From: Thermoproteota archaeon
Lineage (GTDB): Archaea; Thermoproteota; Thermoprotei_A; Sulfolobales; Ignisphaeraceae
Reading direction: 5' to 3'
Assembly (NCBI GenBank): GCA_030550585.1
Contig: JAUQPB010000001.1
Location: 62,001 to 126,000, forward strand
Length of the DNA: 64,000 bases
The translations under genes and the position numbers were made by a program. Below are positions 39,281 through 49,541 of this stretch, piece after piece. Each line of letters opens with the position of its first letter. The first letter of the stretch is position 1. Below the pieces are notes generated by a model that searched no databases, was not told the DNA's origin, and worked only from the letters and a program-made list of their open reading frames with translations.

Positions 39281-39330
39281 GTGAACACTTGTTCACGTTA
39301 TGTGAATAGCACATGCATGCTCTGTTCACA
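39281..39330. promoter_or_regulatory. Inverted-repeat cluster upstream of glnA (candidate operator)
   Basis: GTGAACACTTGTTCAC at 39281-39296 and TGTGAATAGCACATGCATGCTCTGTTCACA at 39301-39330. Confidence 0.55.
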
Positions 39331-39434
39331 TAGACATAGTGAAATAGTTGAATGGACATTTTAACAGATTTTTATTGACTATTACCAGTAAGAATATATT
39401 TTTACGTGTATAAGCCGTTTTGCTGTGAAATAAA

Positions 39435-40820
39435 ATGGGTGAAGACATCTCAGAAAAACTAGATAAGCTTGGGATAAAGTGGGTCAACCTCCAATTCACC
39501 GATGTTGTAGGCATATTCCGCCAGGTTACCGTGTCTAGGGAGTTGCTCACTCCAGAGGCTTTTGAAAATGGGCTGGGAAAGCTTGATGGCAGTAGTGTGA
39601 AGGGGTTTACAGGTATTGAAGAAAGCGATCTAAATCTTAAGCCGATTAAAGAGACTTTCGCTGTTATTCCATGGCTCAACGGAGTCGGTAGAATGATATG
39701 TGCTGTATATAGAGGTGGCGCCAGGTTCCCCAAGGATCCCAGAAATGTTGCTGAAGGTCTCGATAGCCTGCTTCGCGACAATGGCTTAAGGGCTTTTGTA
39801 TCACCAGAGCTAGAGTTCTTCATATTTGACAAGGTCACAGTCTCTATAGACACTTGGAGACAGTTTGTCGAGATCATGAGTTCCGAGGGGTACTGGACCT
39901 CTACACAGCCATTCAATGTGCTGAAGGAAGGCTACTACGTTACCTATCCAAATGATAAGTTTGAGGATCTGAAAATCGAGATTGGTGAAACACTCAAGAA
40001 GTTCTTTGGCATAAATGTCGAGGTATTTCACCACGAGGTTGCCGGGGCTTCACAACATGAAATAAACTTCAGAGGTGGTGAGGTAACAAACACTGCAGAT
40101 GTTGTTCAAACTGTGAAATATGTTATTAGATCTATTGCCAGTAAGAAAGGGTATATAGCAACATTCATGCCAAAGCCTCTCTACGGAGATAATGGATCTG
40201 GCATGCACGTACATGTAAGCATTTGGAGAAATGGTGAGAACCTATTTTATGATCCAAGCGATGAATATGCAGGAATAAGCCAATATGCGAGATACTTCAT
40301 AGGAGGCTTGATAGAACATGGAAGAGCTTTATCAGCACTTGTAAGCCCCACCGTTAATAGCTACAAGAGGCTTATACCGGGCTATGAAGCTCCAGTCTAC
40401 CTAGTCTGGAGCAAGGCAAATAGAAGCGCTGCCATAAGGGTTCCTGCATACCACAAACTCAATAGCCACTCTAAGAGAATAGAATATAGACCGCCAGACC
40501 CAACAGCAAATCCATATCTAGCCCTATCAGCAATAGTGCTAGCAGGTCTAGACGGGGTCAAGAAGAAGATAGACCCCGGTGACCCGATAGATGAGAACGT
40601 GTATAAGATGAGTCCACAGAAAAGAAAAGAGCTTGGGATAAAAGAGCTTCCAAGATCGTTGGACGAGGCATTAGATGAGCTGGAAACAGATAACGAGTGG
40701 CTAAAGCCTATCTATCCAAGCGAGTTGATAGAGACTTATATAGAGTTGAAGAGGGAGGAGGCTAGGAAGATACAGTCATATCCATCGCCAGCAGAAATAT
40801 ACAACTATATAAACTACTAA
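39435..40820 (+). CDS. glnA: Glutamine synthetase type I
   Basis: MPKPLYGDNGSGMHVHVSIW, NSYKRLIPGYEAPVYLVWS, RIEYRPPDPTANPYLA. Confidence 0.96.
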   Translation: MGEDISEKLDKLGIKWVNLQFTDVVGIFRQVTVSRELLTPEAFENGLGKLDGSSVKGFTGIEESDLNLKPIKETFAVIPWLNGVGRMICAVYRGGARFPKDPRNVAEGLDSLLRDNGLRAFVSPELEFFIFDKVTVSIDTWRQFVEIMSSEGYWTSTQPFNVLKEGYYVTYPNDKFEDLKIEIGETLKKFFGINVEVFHHEVAGASQHEINFRGGEVTNTADVVQTVKYVIRSIASKKGYIATFMPKPLYGDNGSGMHVHVSIWRNGENLFYDPSDEYAGISQYARYFIGGLIEHGRALSALVSPTVNSYKRLIPGYEAPVYLVWSKANRSAAIRVPAYHKLNSHSKRIEYRPPDPTANPYLALSAIVLAGLDGVKKKIDPGDPIDENVYKMSPQKRKELGIKELPRSLDEALDELETDNEWLKPIYPSELIETYIELKREEARKIQSYPSPAEIYNYINY

Positions 40821-40920
40821 ACATTTTCATACGTGTTTATACATACTTAAATTTATTAAACAATTAAGATATACTTAGTTGATTATAATTTAGCAGAAAA
40901 GCCACAAGGTAGCAATACCT

Positions 40921-41853
40921 ATGTGTGGTATAGTAGGCGTAATGTCCACAGATGGTTTTGGCCCCGTTGGAGCTTATCTTATAGATTCCTTGGAGGCTCT
41001 CCAGCACCGCGGAAAAGACTCTGTGGGTGTAGCTGTATATAATGCAGGGTACGTAGAGAAAGATGCCATTAAGCTACATGTTCTAACAAAAGATGTTGTA
41101 GGCGCTTTAGGCAAGGTTGCAACAGCTATTGCCTCTGTTCATGGAGACATCAGAAATATTGCTATGGGGCTCTATTTGAAGGAAGGCTATAGCTACGATT
41201 CTATAGAGATAGTCTATAAGGGTTCTATAAAGCATTTGTATGATGCTGTGGAGTCTACTGGTGTAGCGAGGGTTGTGAGTATTGGTAGAAGAGCTCTTAT
41301 ATACAAATACACCACAACTGTGAGGGAATTCAATGGTATTTTCAATATTTCTGGTTTCCAAGGATCTCATGGAATTGGACATGTGAGATTCTCAACAGAA
41401 AGCGGTGTTGATATATTTCATGCACATCCATTTCAAGACCTTGAGAATCCTGACATAACCGTTGTTCACAATGGGCAAATAACTAACTATTGGAAGCTTA
41501 GGTCGCTACTTGAGATGAAGGGCGTAGAATTTCTAACAGACAATGATTCTGAGCTAATAGTTCACTATGTTGCATACAAAATGTCTAAGGGACTATCACT
41601 AGAGGCAGCACTCAAAGATGCTATAAATGTGTTGGAAGGTCCTTTTGCATTCATTATCGCTACTCCCGACGAGATTGGTGTAGCATGTGATAGACTTGGT
41701 TTAAGACCACTTGTTATCGGCATTTCTGATACTATTCATGCTGCTGCAAGTGAGGAAAGGGCTCTACAAGTTCTTGAATCTAAATATAATGTAAAGTTTC
41801 GTAAAAAACAGTTGAACTCAGGTGAAGTTGTTGTATGGAGGCTAAAAAGATGA
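40921..41853 (+). CDS. Class II glutamine amidotransferase subunit of archaeal glutamate synthase
   Basis: MCGIVGVMS N-terminal Cys; GHVRFSTES, VVHNGQITNYW, LTDNDSELI. Confidence 0.9.
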   Translation: MCGIVGVMSTDGFGPVGAYLIDSLEALQHRGKDSVGVAVYNAGYVEKDAIKLHVLTKDVVGALGKVATAIASVHGDIRNIAMGLYLKEGYSYDSIEIVYKGSIKHLYDAVESTGVARVVSIGRRALIYKYTTTVREFNGIFNISGFQGSHGIGHVRFSTESGVDIFHAHPFQDLENPDITVVHNGQITNYWKLRSLLEMKGVEFLTDNDSELIVHYVAYKMSKGLSLEAALKDAINVLEGPFAFIIATPDEIGVACDRLGLRPLVIGISDTIHAAASEERALQVLESKYNVKFRKKQLNSGEVVVWRLKR

Positions 41854-44003
41854 AAACGCTATCAGCTAAGAATCTAAGCCCACGAGATGTTAACAGAGCT
41901 CTAAGACAAATTGTTAGTGAGGGTGTAGAAGATGTAGAGATTAGCGATCCTAATGGTATACACTACCTTGCTGTGGGATTAAAAGGATCTATCAACATAT
42001 ATGTTAGAGGGTCTGTTGGATTCTACGTAGCAGCTTTAATGCATGGGCCTAGGGTATATGTAGAAGGCAATGCTGGTTGGTTCGCAGGGGAGAATATGTC
42101 TAGTGGAGAGCTGGTGATAATGGGTGATGCTGGTAATGGTACTGGTCAATACATTCTTGGTGGGACAATAGTTGTTAATGGCGATGCCGGTGCCCGTGTA
42201 GGTGCGTTAATGAAGAAAGGAACTGTTATTGTCAATGGAAAGACAGATATTATGACTGGTATGTACATGTTCGGCGGTAAAATCATTGTATTGGGTAATG
42301 TTGGGGAATATGTAGGAGAGCTTATGGTTGGTGGCGAAATCTATGTTGGCGGTGGGTATGAAGATCTTGGAAAAAATGCGATTGTTAAAGAAGCTTCAGA
42401 AGAGGAGAAGGAGCAGATAAACAATGTGTTGAGCAGCTATGGGATCAAGGGTAAGAGCAGCTATTTCAAAATTGTTCCACAAAGCAGAAGACCTGTATAT
42501 GGACACCAACAATATTTGGGGGTGCCAGAACCTCTAATCCCAAAGTATAAGGTTGAAATTCTGTATGATATTTGTAACGGCTGTAGAGAATGTGTTAAGG
42601 CATGCCCGCAAGGCGTTTTCTATGCTGTGCAGAAGGATGGTGAATACAAGGTTGTGCCACGCAATATAAACAAATGTGTTGGTTGCTATGCATGTGTTAG
42701 AGCATGCCCCAATAAAGCCATCCATGTAATTCCCTTGCCAGATCTGAGACGTGTTGGCTTTTGGGATACAGAATCAATTAATTACACCATTCAGACCTCT
42801 GTTACTGGAATACCTCTAGTCAGGGGCACTGGTGCAAGAAACTTTAACTTGCCATCACTTGACGAACTGCTGATCCTTCCTGCACAACTATCGAGACCTC
42901 CTATCGATAGCTATAGAGAGCCTTGTGACACTGAAGTGGTTTTAGGCTTTAGATTTGCTGAAAGGCCCTTGAGACTCAGAGCACCTATAATTATAGGTGC
43001 TATGAGCTATGGCTCGCTAAGTAAAGAGGCTAAAATAGCCATTGCTAGGGCAGCTTCAAGAGTTGGGATCGCTGTTAACACTGGTGAAGGTGGTATGCTG
43101 CCAGAGGAGAGGGCTGAGGCAAAAATACTTATTGCACAATATGCTAGCGGAAGGTTCGGTGTAACAATAGACTATCTACTCAATGCCGATGCCATAGAAA
43201 TTAAGATAGGGCAGGGAGCCAAGCCTGGACAAGGAGGTCTCTTGATGGGGGAGAAGGTAACAGAAGAGATAGCGCAGCTAAGGGGTATACCAGTTGGAGC
43301 AGATGCTATAAGCCCAGCCAGGCATCTGGACATTGTTGGACCCGAAGATCTGAAGATGAAGATAGATGAGCTGAGAGAGGCCACCGACTGGAAAATCCCA
43401 ATAATTGTCAAAGTTGCTGGTGGGAGAGTAAGAGACGATGTGAAAATAGCGGCTAAGGCTGGTGCAGATATCATTGTTGTCGATGCTAAACCGGCTGGGA
43501 CAGGCGCTTCACCAAATCTAGTCACAGACCATGTTGGATACCCGGTTATTGCAGCTGTTGTAGAGGCTGACAGGGCTTTGAGAGAACTGGGGCTAAGAGA
43601 CGAGGTATCGCTGGTTGTATCTGGTGGCGTTAGAAATGGTGCTGACATAGCAAAGCTCATAGCACTAGGGGCGGATGCTGTTGCCATTGGAACTCCTGTT
43701 CTAGTTGCCATGGGATGCACAATGTGCGGACTCTGCAACACGGGTAGGTGCCCCTATGGAATAGCAACTCAGAACCCTGCTCTCAGGAAAAGACTAGATG
43801 TAGAGAGGGCTGCAAAAGCTGTAGAGAATCTCTTGCATTCAATGATAAAAGAGTTGTGCATGTTCTCACAGCTAGCTGGAAAAACCTCGCCTAAGGGGTT
43901 GGAGAAAGAGGATCTAAGAGCGTTGACGCTAGAAGCATCTCTTATAGCAGGGGTAAAGCTGGCCGGGTTAGAGGGTGTGCCAAGCAAATGCCAGGAGCAT
44001 TAA
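41835..44003 (+). CDS. Glutamate synthase fusion: GXGXG domain - 2x[4Fe-4S] ferredoxin - FMN-binding synthase domain
   Basis: GXGXG repeats (GDAGNGTGQYILGGTIVVNGDAGARVG...), CNGCRECVKACPQG...CVGCYACVRACP, then RAPIIIGAMSYGSLS, GEGGMLPEER, KPGQGGLL. Confidence 0.93.
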   Translation: MEAKKMKTLSAKNLSPRDVNRALRQIVSEGVEDVEISDPNGIHYLAVGLKGSINIYVRGSVGFYVAALMHGPRVYVEGNAGWFAGENMSSGELVIMGDAGNGTGQYILGGTIVVNGDAGARVGALMKKGTVIVNGKTDIMTGMYMFGGKIIVLGNVGEYVGELMVGGEIYVGGGYEDLGKNAIVKEASEEEKEQINNVLSSYGIKGKSSYFKIVPQSRRPVYGHQQYLGVPEPLIPKYKVEILYDICNGCRECVKACPQGVFYAVQKDGEYKVVPRNINKCVGCYACVRACPNKAIHVIPLPDLRRVGFWDTESINYTIQTSVTGIPLVRGTGARNFNLPSLDELLILPAQLSRPPIDSYREPCDTEVVLGFRFAERPLRLRAPIIIGAMSYGSLSKEAKIAIARAASRVGIAVNTGEGGMLPEERAEAKILIAQYASGRFGVTIDYLLNADAIEIKIGQGAKPGQGGLLMGEKVTEEIAQLRGIPVGADAISPARHLDIVGPEDLKMKIDELREATDWKIPIIVKVAGGRVRDDVKIAAKAGADIIVVDAKPAGTGASPNLVTDHVGYPVIAAVVEADRALRELGLRDEVSLVVSGGVRNGADIAKLIALGADAVAIGTPVLVAMGCTMCGLCNTGRCPYGIATQNPALRKRLDVERAAKAVENLLHSMIKELCMFSQLAGKTSPKGLEKEDLRALTLEASLIAGVKLAGLEGVPSKCQEH

Positions 44004-44111
44004 CTAAGCGTATGCCGCGAACAAATTTTGGAAAACAATATCTAGTTCATAATCTCAAAAAAACGCATCATAATTGATTATTTAAAAATAAACAATGTTT
44101 TAGCTAGCTTT

Positions 44112-44480
44112 TCACTGAGCAGTCTTTACTATTTGCTTCTCAATAGCAATGCTCTGAACTCTGGGAGCCTTCATCAAATGTCTTTGAACCAATACTATCG
44201 CACCCCATGTAGCTGTAACGGCAATGCTCATCGCCACCCCTGCTGTCGCTATTTCATGTAATGCTGTTGCCCATTCTGTTGGTGAGCTCATTGCTGTTAG
44301 AAATGGTGGCCATGGCACTATTTCCCCGTGCCAGAGATGCTCGAATGCCAGTAGTGCTGCTCCTCCCCATAGCATTGCTTCTAGAAGACCTAGATTAACT
44401 TTTTCGCTTACACTTTTGAACAGTCGTCTTATTACAGATACTATAACTGCTAGTATTGTTGGTGCTATGAAGCACGCCAT
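44112..44480 (-). CDS. Small membrane protein (122 aa)
   Basis: Hydrophobic; AMLWGGAALLAFEHLWHG motif shared with the divergent neighbour. Confidence 0.65.
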   Translation of the reverse strand: MACFIAPTILAVIVSVIRRLFKSVSEKVNLGLLEAMLWGGAALLAFEHLWHGEIVPWPPFLTAMSSPTEWATALHEIATAGVAMSIAVTATWGAIVLVQRHLMKAPRVQSIAIEKQIVKTAQ

Positions 44481-44482
44481 TT

Positions 44483-44512
44483 TTGTGCACCGAAAGGCTT
44501 TTATTGTGCACC
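44483..44512. promoter_or_regulatory. Duplicated TTGTGCACC element in a divergent promoter
   Basis: TTGTGCACC at 44483-44491 and 44504-44512, 21-bp spacing; TATA-like aaatatataag follows. Confidence 0.5.
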
Positions 44513-44538
44513 AAATATATAAGTTTTTGTGATGCTTG

Positions 44539-44826
44539 ATGTGGCTCTTGATACTAGCCTATGCAGCAGCTATATCGACTATGCTTTGGTATAGCAAAGC
44601 TGAGAATGATGTTTATGGCTATAAATATCTGGCTGCAATTCTTTGGGGAGCGACGATCATGGTTTTCATAGACCATCTCTACAGCTATTTCAGCGAAGGT
44701 GGGGAGTTCATGGAGATCTCTGTAGATGCTGCTGTTCTAGGCTTTTCAATGCTTTTAATAGCGATTCTGATATGGATTCTGATAGTCTTTATTAAAGACC
44801 CTAGAAAAGTTCTTCACAAGAGATAG
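44539..44826 (+). CDS. Small membrane protein, divergent paralog-like of 44112-44480
   Basis: AAILWGATIMVFIDHLYSYF; TM-rich. Confidence 0.65.
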   Translation: MWLLILAYAAAISTMLWYSKAENDVYGYKYLAAILWGATIMVFIDHLYSYFSEGGEFMEISVDAAVLGFSMLLIAILIWILIVFIKDPRKVLHKR

Positions 44827-44865
44827 CATTTTTAGGGCTGCTCAGAAACATTTTCCCTGATTCGA

Positions 44866-46122
44866 ATGAACATTGATGCTACTGTATCTATACTGGCCAA
44901 CGTGCTGTACACAGTTATGAGAAAGAGAGTTAGTACTAGAAAGGCATTTGCATACACCTGCAAAAGATTTGGATGTGGCAAGGCTCTGCTAGAAAGAGAG
45001 TTTCTGTATAGGCTAGCCCAAGAGTTTGTCTCTAGCTATTACAAGGTTCTGTACATTGTGGAGAATAGTGGGAATATCAGAAATCCCAGCCACAGAGTGT
45101 TGGCAAGGGTATTTATGTATCTGTGGCTTGTTGAAAGGGGTGAGAAGATAGATTCTAAGCTTAGAAAGTCTGTGAAGAGAGATGTGCCTAGAATAGATGT
45201 TGCAATATCGCCTGACGAGCCTTGGGCTGCACTATCCTATCCAAAGTGGCTTTTCGAAAGACTTGCAAGTGTTATGCCTAGTGAAGAGGTTGTTAAAATG
45301 CTTAGCGCTATGAATAAGAGGGTTCTATGGATAAGGGTAAACACCTTGAATATAGATGTAGACAAGGCTTTGAAGCTTCTCGAGAAGGAGGATGTATACT
45401 ACGAGGTTCACAGAGACATACCATTTCTCCTTAGAGTTGTTAAGAGTAAGAAACCCATTAGAAAGCTAGATCTATTCAAAAACGGCTCCATAATAATCCA
45501 GGACAAGGCCAGCGTCTTGACTGTTCTAGCCCTTGAGCCAGAGCCTGATATGCTGATATACGACTTTGCTGCAGCCCCAGGCATAAAAACATCTCTTATA
45601 ATGCAACTAACAGAGAATAGAGCAAGGGTAGTAGCATTTGATCTGTCTAGAAGAAGACTAGAGTCTATGAAAACACTTTTGGAGAGATATGGCGTGGACA
45701 CATCGAGGGTAGACCTAGTTCTGTCTGACAGCACAAAAATATCACTTAGTAGAGAGGCTGACGCCATCCTAGTCGATGCCACTTGTAGTAGTAGTGGGGC
45801 TATTTCAAAGGATCCAGCAATAAAGATTATTCTAAGAGATCCTAGAATCCCACAAAAAATGAGTGTTATCCAAACCAACATGCTGCTCAACGCTCTAAAA
45901 CATGGGGAGAGAATAGTCTATGCAGTATGCTCTCTACTTCCAGACGAGGGTGAGGAGGTAATTGAAAGGGTTTTGGCCACAAGCCCAAGCCACAGACTTG
46001 CAGATCCTAGGATACCTGCCTCAAGAGGCTATAAAACCTATAAGATATGGGACAAGGTTAGAAGGACAATTCCACATATAGATGAGAGTGAGGGCTTTTT
46101 CATAGCAAGACTTGAGAAATGA
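44866..46122 (+). CDS. RsmB/NSUN-type RNA m5C methyltransferase
   Basis: YDFAAAPGIKTSLIMQ, VDATCSSSGAISKDP, YAVCSLLPDEGEEVIE. Confidence 0.93.
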   Translation: MNIDATVSILANVLYTVMRKRVSTRKAFAYTCKRFGCGKALLEREFLYRLAQEFVSSYYKVLYIVENSGNIRNPSHRVLARVFMYLWLVERGEKIDSKLRKSVKRDVPRIDVAISPDEPWAALSYPKWLFERLASVMPSEEVVKMLSAMNKRVLWIRVNTLNIDVDKALKLLEKEDVYYEVHRDIPFLLRVVKSKKPIRKLDLFKNGSIIIQDKASVLTVLALEPEPDMLIYDFAAAPGIKTSLIMQLTENRARVVAFDLSRRRLESMKTLLERYGVDTSRVDLVLSDSTKISLSREADAILVDATCSSSGAISKDPAIKIILRDPRIPQKMSVIQTNMLLNALKHGERIVYAVCSLLPDEGEEVIERVLATSPSHRLADPRIPASRGYKTYKIWDKVRRTIPHIDESEGFFIARLEK

Positions 46123-46201
46123 TCTCCATAAACATTTATAAAGTTCTTATATATGCGAAAGAGTAATACACCTTTTAAGCAAAAATATAACTGACCCAGT
46201 T

Positions 46202-46585
46202 ATGAATAAGAGACTCATATCCATTAGAAAACATGGGGACTGCTGTGATATAAATCTTATAGAATTTCTCGACAGCAAAAGATGTCATGGTCTAGAGATA
46301 AAGGTCTCTCCTTCTGGCACAGTCGAAATATATGGTTTTGGCAATGGATTTCCAAGCCCCATCAATATGTTTCAGAGCAATGGCAAATGGCATTGGGCCA
46401 CAATCAAATATGAGAATGTTCCAAAGGTTTTGAAGAACAATCTTTCATGTGAAGACGTTGCATATCATCTATATACTGTTGTATCTATGTCGAAAGACCC
46501 TATACTCATATCATTTGCTGAGAAATTTGTTAAGCCGTATTCGATGCATGGAAGGGTTCAGTGTATAGGTATTGAATTCACCTAA
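46202..46585 (+). CDS. Hypothetical protein
   Basis: 127-aa ORF, no family recognised. Confidence 0.6.
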   Translation: MNKRLISIRKHGDCCDINLIEFLDSKRCHGLEIKVSPSGTVEIYGFGNGFPSPINMFQSNGKWHWATIKYENVPKVLKNNLSCEDVAYHLYTVVSMSKDPILISFAEKFVKPYSMHGRVQCIGIEFT

Positions 46586-47054
46586 ACCTTGTTATTTCTT
46601 TTAATCTGTTGGGCCATGGAGCAAGGGTATACCTTTTTAGCCACTCCTCATCAATGCTAGCATTTTTAAGTGCGCTCGCAACTCTCTCAATAAACTCTTT
46701 GCTTATTAAACCCTTTTCTGCTGCTGGACACTCCAAATCGAGGTAAAGCACCTTCTCACCTGTAGCAAAATCATAGTATAGTATCAGTGGCCATAGCCTG
46801 CAATCAAATGGCCTGCGATTATATATTCTACAGAAGCCACTGCTATCCAAAAACTGGCATGGCTGCCCATTTCTCGAGCCAATAGCTTTTACACTACCAA
46901 TGCTTGTTTTTATTTCAAATGCCACGTCCTTGAACTCCTCTTCTTCCTCCGGCAATAATATAGCATAGAACCTTCTACAGCAATTCACTTTACAATTCTT
47001 GCAAATATCTCCGAAATCCACAAAACCAAGTTTCTTAGTTAAATCGCTCACCAT
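46578..47054 (-). CDS. YkgJ-family Cys-cluster protein
   Basis: CKNCKVNCCRRF...CQFLDSSGFCRIYNRRPFDCRLWPL. Confidence 0.87.
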   Translation of the reverse strand: MVSDLTKKLGFVDFGDICKNCKVNCCRRFYAILLPEEEEEFKDVAFEIKTSIGSVKAIGSRNGQPCQFLDSSGFCRIYNRRPFDCRLWPLILYYDFATGEKVLYLDLECPAAEKGLISKEFIERVASALKNASIDEEWLKRYTLAPWPNRLKEITRFR

Positions 47055-47255
47055 TTAATCATCAAAAACTTCTTATAATGGCCAACTATTTTTAAGCTGC
47101 TGTTCAAATGCTTCAATGATTTTCAGGCAAAGCGCATTTGTCTAAAATGTTCAATAGCATTACTATACAATTGTTGATACCACAACTTAATGTGGTATTA
47201 GATATCTGATATTAATGAATAGGAATTTTATGTGTGTTCAGCAACTTTTCTTTAG

Positions 47256-48233
47256 GTGATTAATGTGACAGACAGGTATGGTGATAGAGCTAGGCTTGTG
47301 GCACACCTCATAGCATCTGCCATTATTCTCGAGGTAGCTGCGTATCCAAAGCCTGGGAATGTTCATAGAGCAAGAGATTTCTCTGATACTAGATTTGAAG
47401 ATTTTCTGATAACAGGTGTTGTTGGACATCACTACATTTCAAAGGCTGTTGCTAGGGGATGTAAAATTGCTAGAGATGGCAAGAGAATCAGGGTGTTGGT
47501 CGGAGATCTTATTGAGGGTATTATGAGAGACTATAAGCATGTTTCTGGTGGGGGTAATACATGCCTTGGTTCATCTCTCCTCTTGCTCCCAATGGCTGTT
47601 GCAAGCGGCTATATTCTATGCAGTGGTGAACCGGTGAATATCCAAGGTATTTGTAGCACTTCTGTCAAGATCCTTCAGCAATATTCGACGGTTCTAGACT
47701 CAATACATTTCTACAATGCTATTAGAATTGCGAGGCCGAGTTACATAAGGAAAGAGGATGGCGTTGTAGACCCTCCCAATGTCTGGGACAAAGACTATAA
47801 AGCTAGGCTAAGAAGAGGTGGGTATACACTGTGGCATATACTATTGCATAGCTCTAAATGGGATATGGTATCGCATGAGATTGTAAATGGCTATCCAAGG
47901 TCGCAGACAAACGTGTTTTTCCTGAGAAATAGACTTAACAAACATGGGGATTGGAATAGAGCTGTTGTGGAAACCTATCTCTTTCAACTGTCGAGAGAGC
48001 TAGACAGCTTGGTGGTGAGGAAGCATGGGGTTGCTGTAGCCAGGATGGTTATGGGGAGAGCAGCAAAGCTGCTAGAAACTTGTCAAAAAGACTTTGGAGC
48101 TTGTAGCAGCTCTCTAAATGACTTTGACAAGGAGCTAGGCAACTTGGGTGTAAACCCAGGTTCTACAGCAGACATCATTGTATCAACCATAGCTTTGCAC
48201 GCTGTTGACAAGGGGTCTGAAATAATAAGATGA
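47256..48233 (+). CDS. Triphosphoribosyl-dephospho-CoA synthase family (CitG/MdcB, COG1767)
   Basis: EVAAYPKPGNVHRARDF, GGGNTCLGSSLLLLPMA. Confidence 0.87.
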   Translation: MINVTDRYGDRARLVAHLIASAIILEVAAYPKPGNVHRARDFSDTRFEDFLITGVVGHHYISKAVARGCKIARDGKRIRVLVGDLIEGIMRDYKHVSGGGNTCLGSSLLLLPMAVASGYILCSGEPVNIQGICSTSVKILQQYSTVLDSIHFYNAIRIARPSYIRKEDGVVDPPNVWDKDYKARLRRGGYTLWHILLHSSKWDMVSHEIVNGYPRSQTNVFFLRNRLNKHGDWNRAVVETYLFQLSRELDSLVVRKHGVAVARMVMGRAAKLLETCQKDFGACSSSLNDFDKELGNLGVNPGSTADIIVSTIALHAVDKGSEIIR

Positions 48234-48313
48234 GACATCCAATCGCAATTTTATGTGTCTAATTGACAAAGTATATAAGGCTGCGACAAAACGATAGTTA
48301 TTAGCGATGCTAA

Positions 48314-49309
48314 TTGGAGATGGAGATGATTAGAACAAGCCATGTTGGCAGCTTTCCCCTCTCATACTCTGAAGACAACATTAGAAGGGTTTTAAGAGAC
48401 TTGAAGAGGATAGGACTTGATGTGCCTACATATCCCCAGCTCAGATCATTCATAGACATCTATCTCAAGCCGCTGGAATCTCTAGGGATTGTATATAGTA
48501 GGAGAGGAATTTATTTCTCCAGCAAGAAAAACTTTGAGAAAGCCCCTCCAGAGGTTGTTATAGAAGACGCTGAAAAAACTATCGAGATAGTTAGAAGCGA
48601 GGGGCTCTCATTTAAGTGGCTGAGAGGGCCTGTCACAGGAGCTTTCACACTATCTTCTAGAATCTACCTGTCTGAGGATGTCTCAAAGGGTTTGCAGTCA
48701 ACGGTTCTCGCAGACAAGGATATAGTCAAAGACTTTTTCACAATATTCGTGGGTAACATGGTCAACAGACTCAGCAGTCTAGGATACAATATAGTCTTCG
48801 TAGACGAGCCGGCGCTCACATTTATAGTTGGCAGGAGGATTCTCTATGGATGGACAGAAGAGGAGATAATAGAAGTTCTCAGCAAAGTCTCTAAAAGTGC
48901 CACAACATCTGAGGTGGGCATACACATATGCGGCCACCTCAACCCCAAGATATTGGAGATTGTGTCAAGAGTTGATAAAATAAAGTATTTAAGCCTCGAG
49001 TTCTTCGCAACACCATCAAATATAGATTTAATAGATAAGAGTCTTCTCGACAAATACGACAAGATAGTCTCCCCGGGGATAGTTGCAGCATCAAAACCAA
49101 GTGTTGAGAGTGTGGACGAGGCGTATACAACACTTTTGAAGGTGTATGAAAGATCTGGAGGCAGGGTAGATCTTGTGTCAGGTGACTGTGGTTTTGGAGG
49201 TCTGAGGGGGAGCCTAGGAGATGAAGAGAAGGAATATGCTATATCTATAGATAAGCTGAAGACAGTTGTAGAAGCTGTTAGAAGACTGGAGTCTAGGACT
49301 AGACTCTAG
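48314..49309 (+). CDS. Cobalamin-independent methionine synthase-like (archaeal MetE C-terminal domain family)
   Basis: RTSHVGSFPLS, VDEPALTF, IHICGHL, SGDCGFGGLRG. Confidence 0.88.
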   Translation: MEMEMIRTSHVGSFPLSYSEDNIRRVLRDLKRIGLDVPTYPQLRSFIDIYLKPLESLGIVYSRRGIYFSSKKNFEKAPPEVVIEDAEKTIEIVRSEGLSFKWLRGPVTGAFTLSSRIYLSEDVSKGLQSTVLADKDIVKDFFTIFVGNMVNRLSSLGYNIVFVDEPALTFIVGRRILYGWTEEEIIEVLSKVSKSATTSEVGIHICGHLNPKILEIVSRVDKIKYLSLEFFATPSNIDLIDKSLLDKYDKIVSPGIVAASKPSVESVDEAYTTLLKVYERSGGRVDLVSGDCGFGGLRGSLGDEEKEYAISIDKLKTVVEAVRRLESRTRL

Positions 49310-49541
49310 TTCCTTAGTATATTGATTGTTCTAACCCCAATTTATCATGCAATTATTCTAAACACCTTCAGCTCAACCACTCGTTTCAACTTGTAGCAAA
49401 AGACTGTGTCGCTTAATGCATAAAGGTCTTAGGTACGAGCATATATGGGCAAAGCAAGTCCAAAGATTTAAAACTGCGTCCATGCAATAGCTTTGCTGGA
49501 GAGGTTTAAATAATTAATAGCTTTTTGATGGTGCTGAGCCC

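Noticed and set aside
39326-39916. 196-aa minus ORF across the glnA start
   Set aside because: Antisense to glutamine synthetase and composition typical of a reverse-frame artefact.
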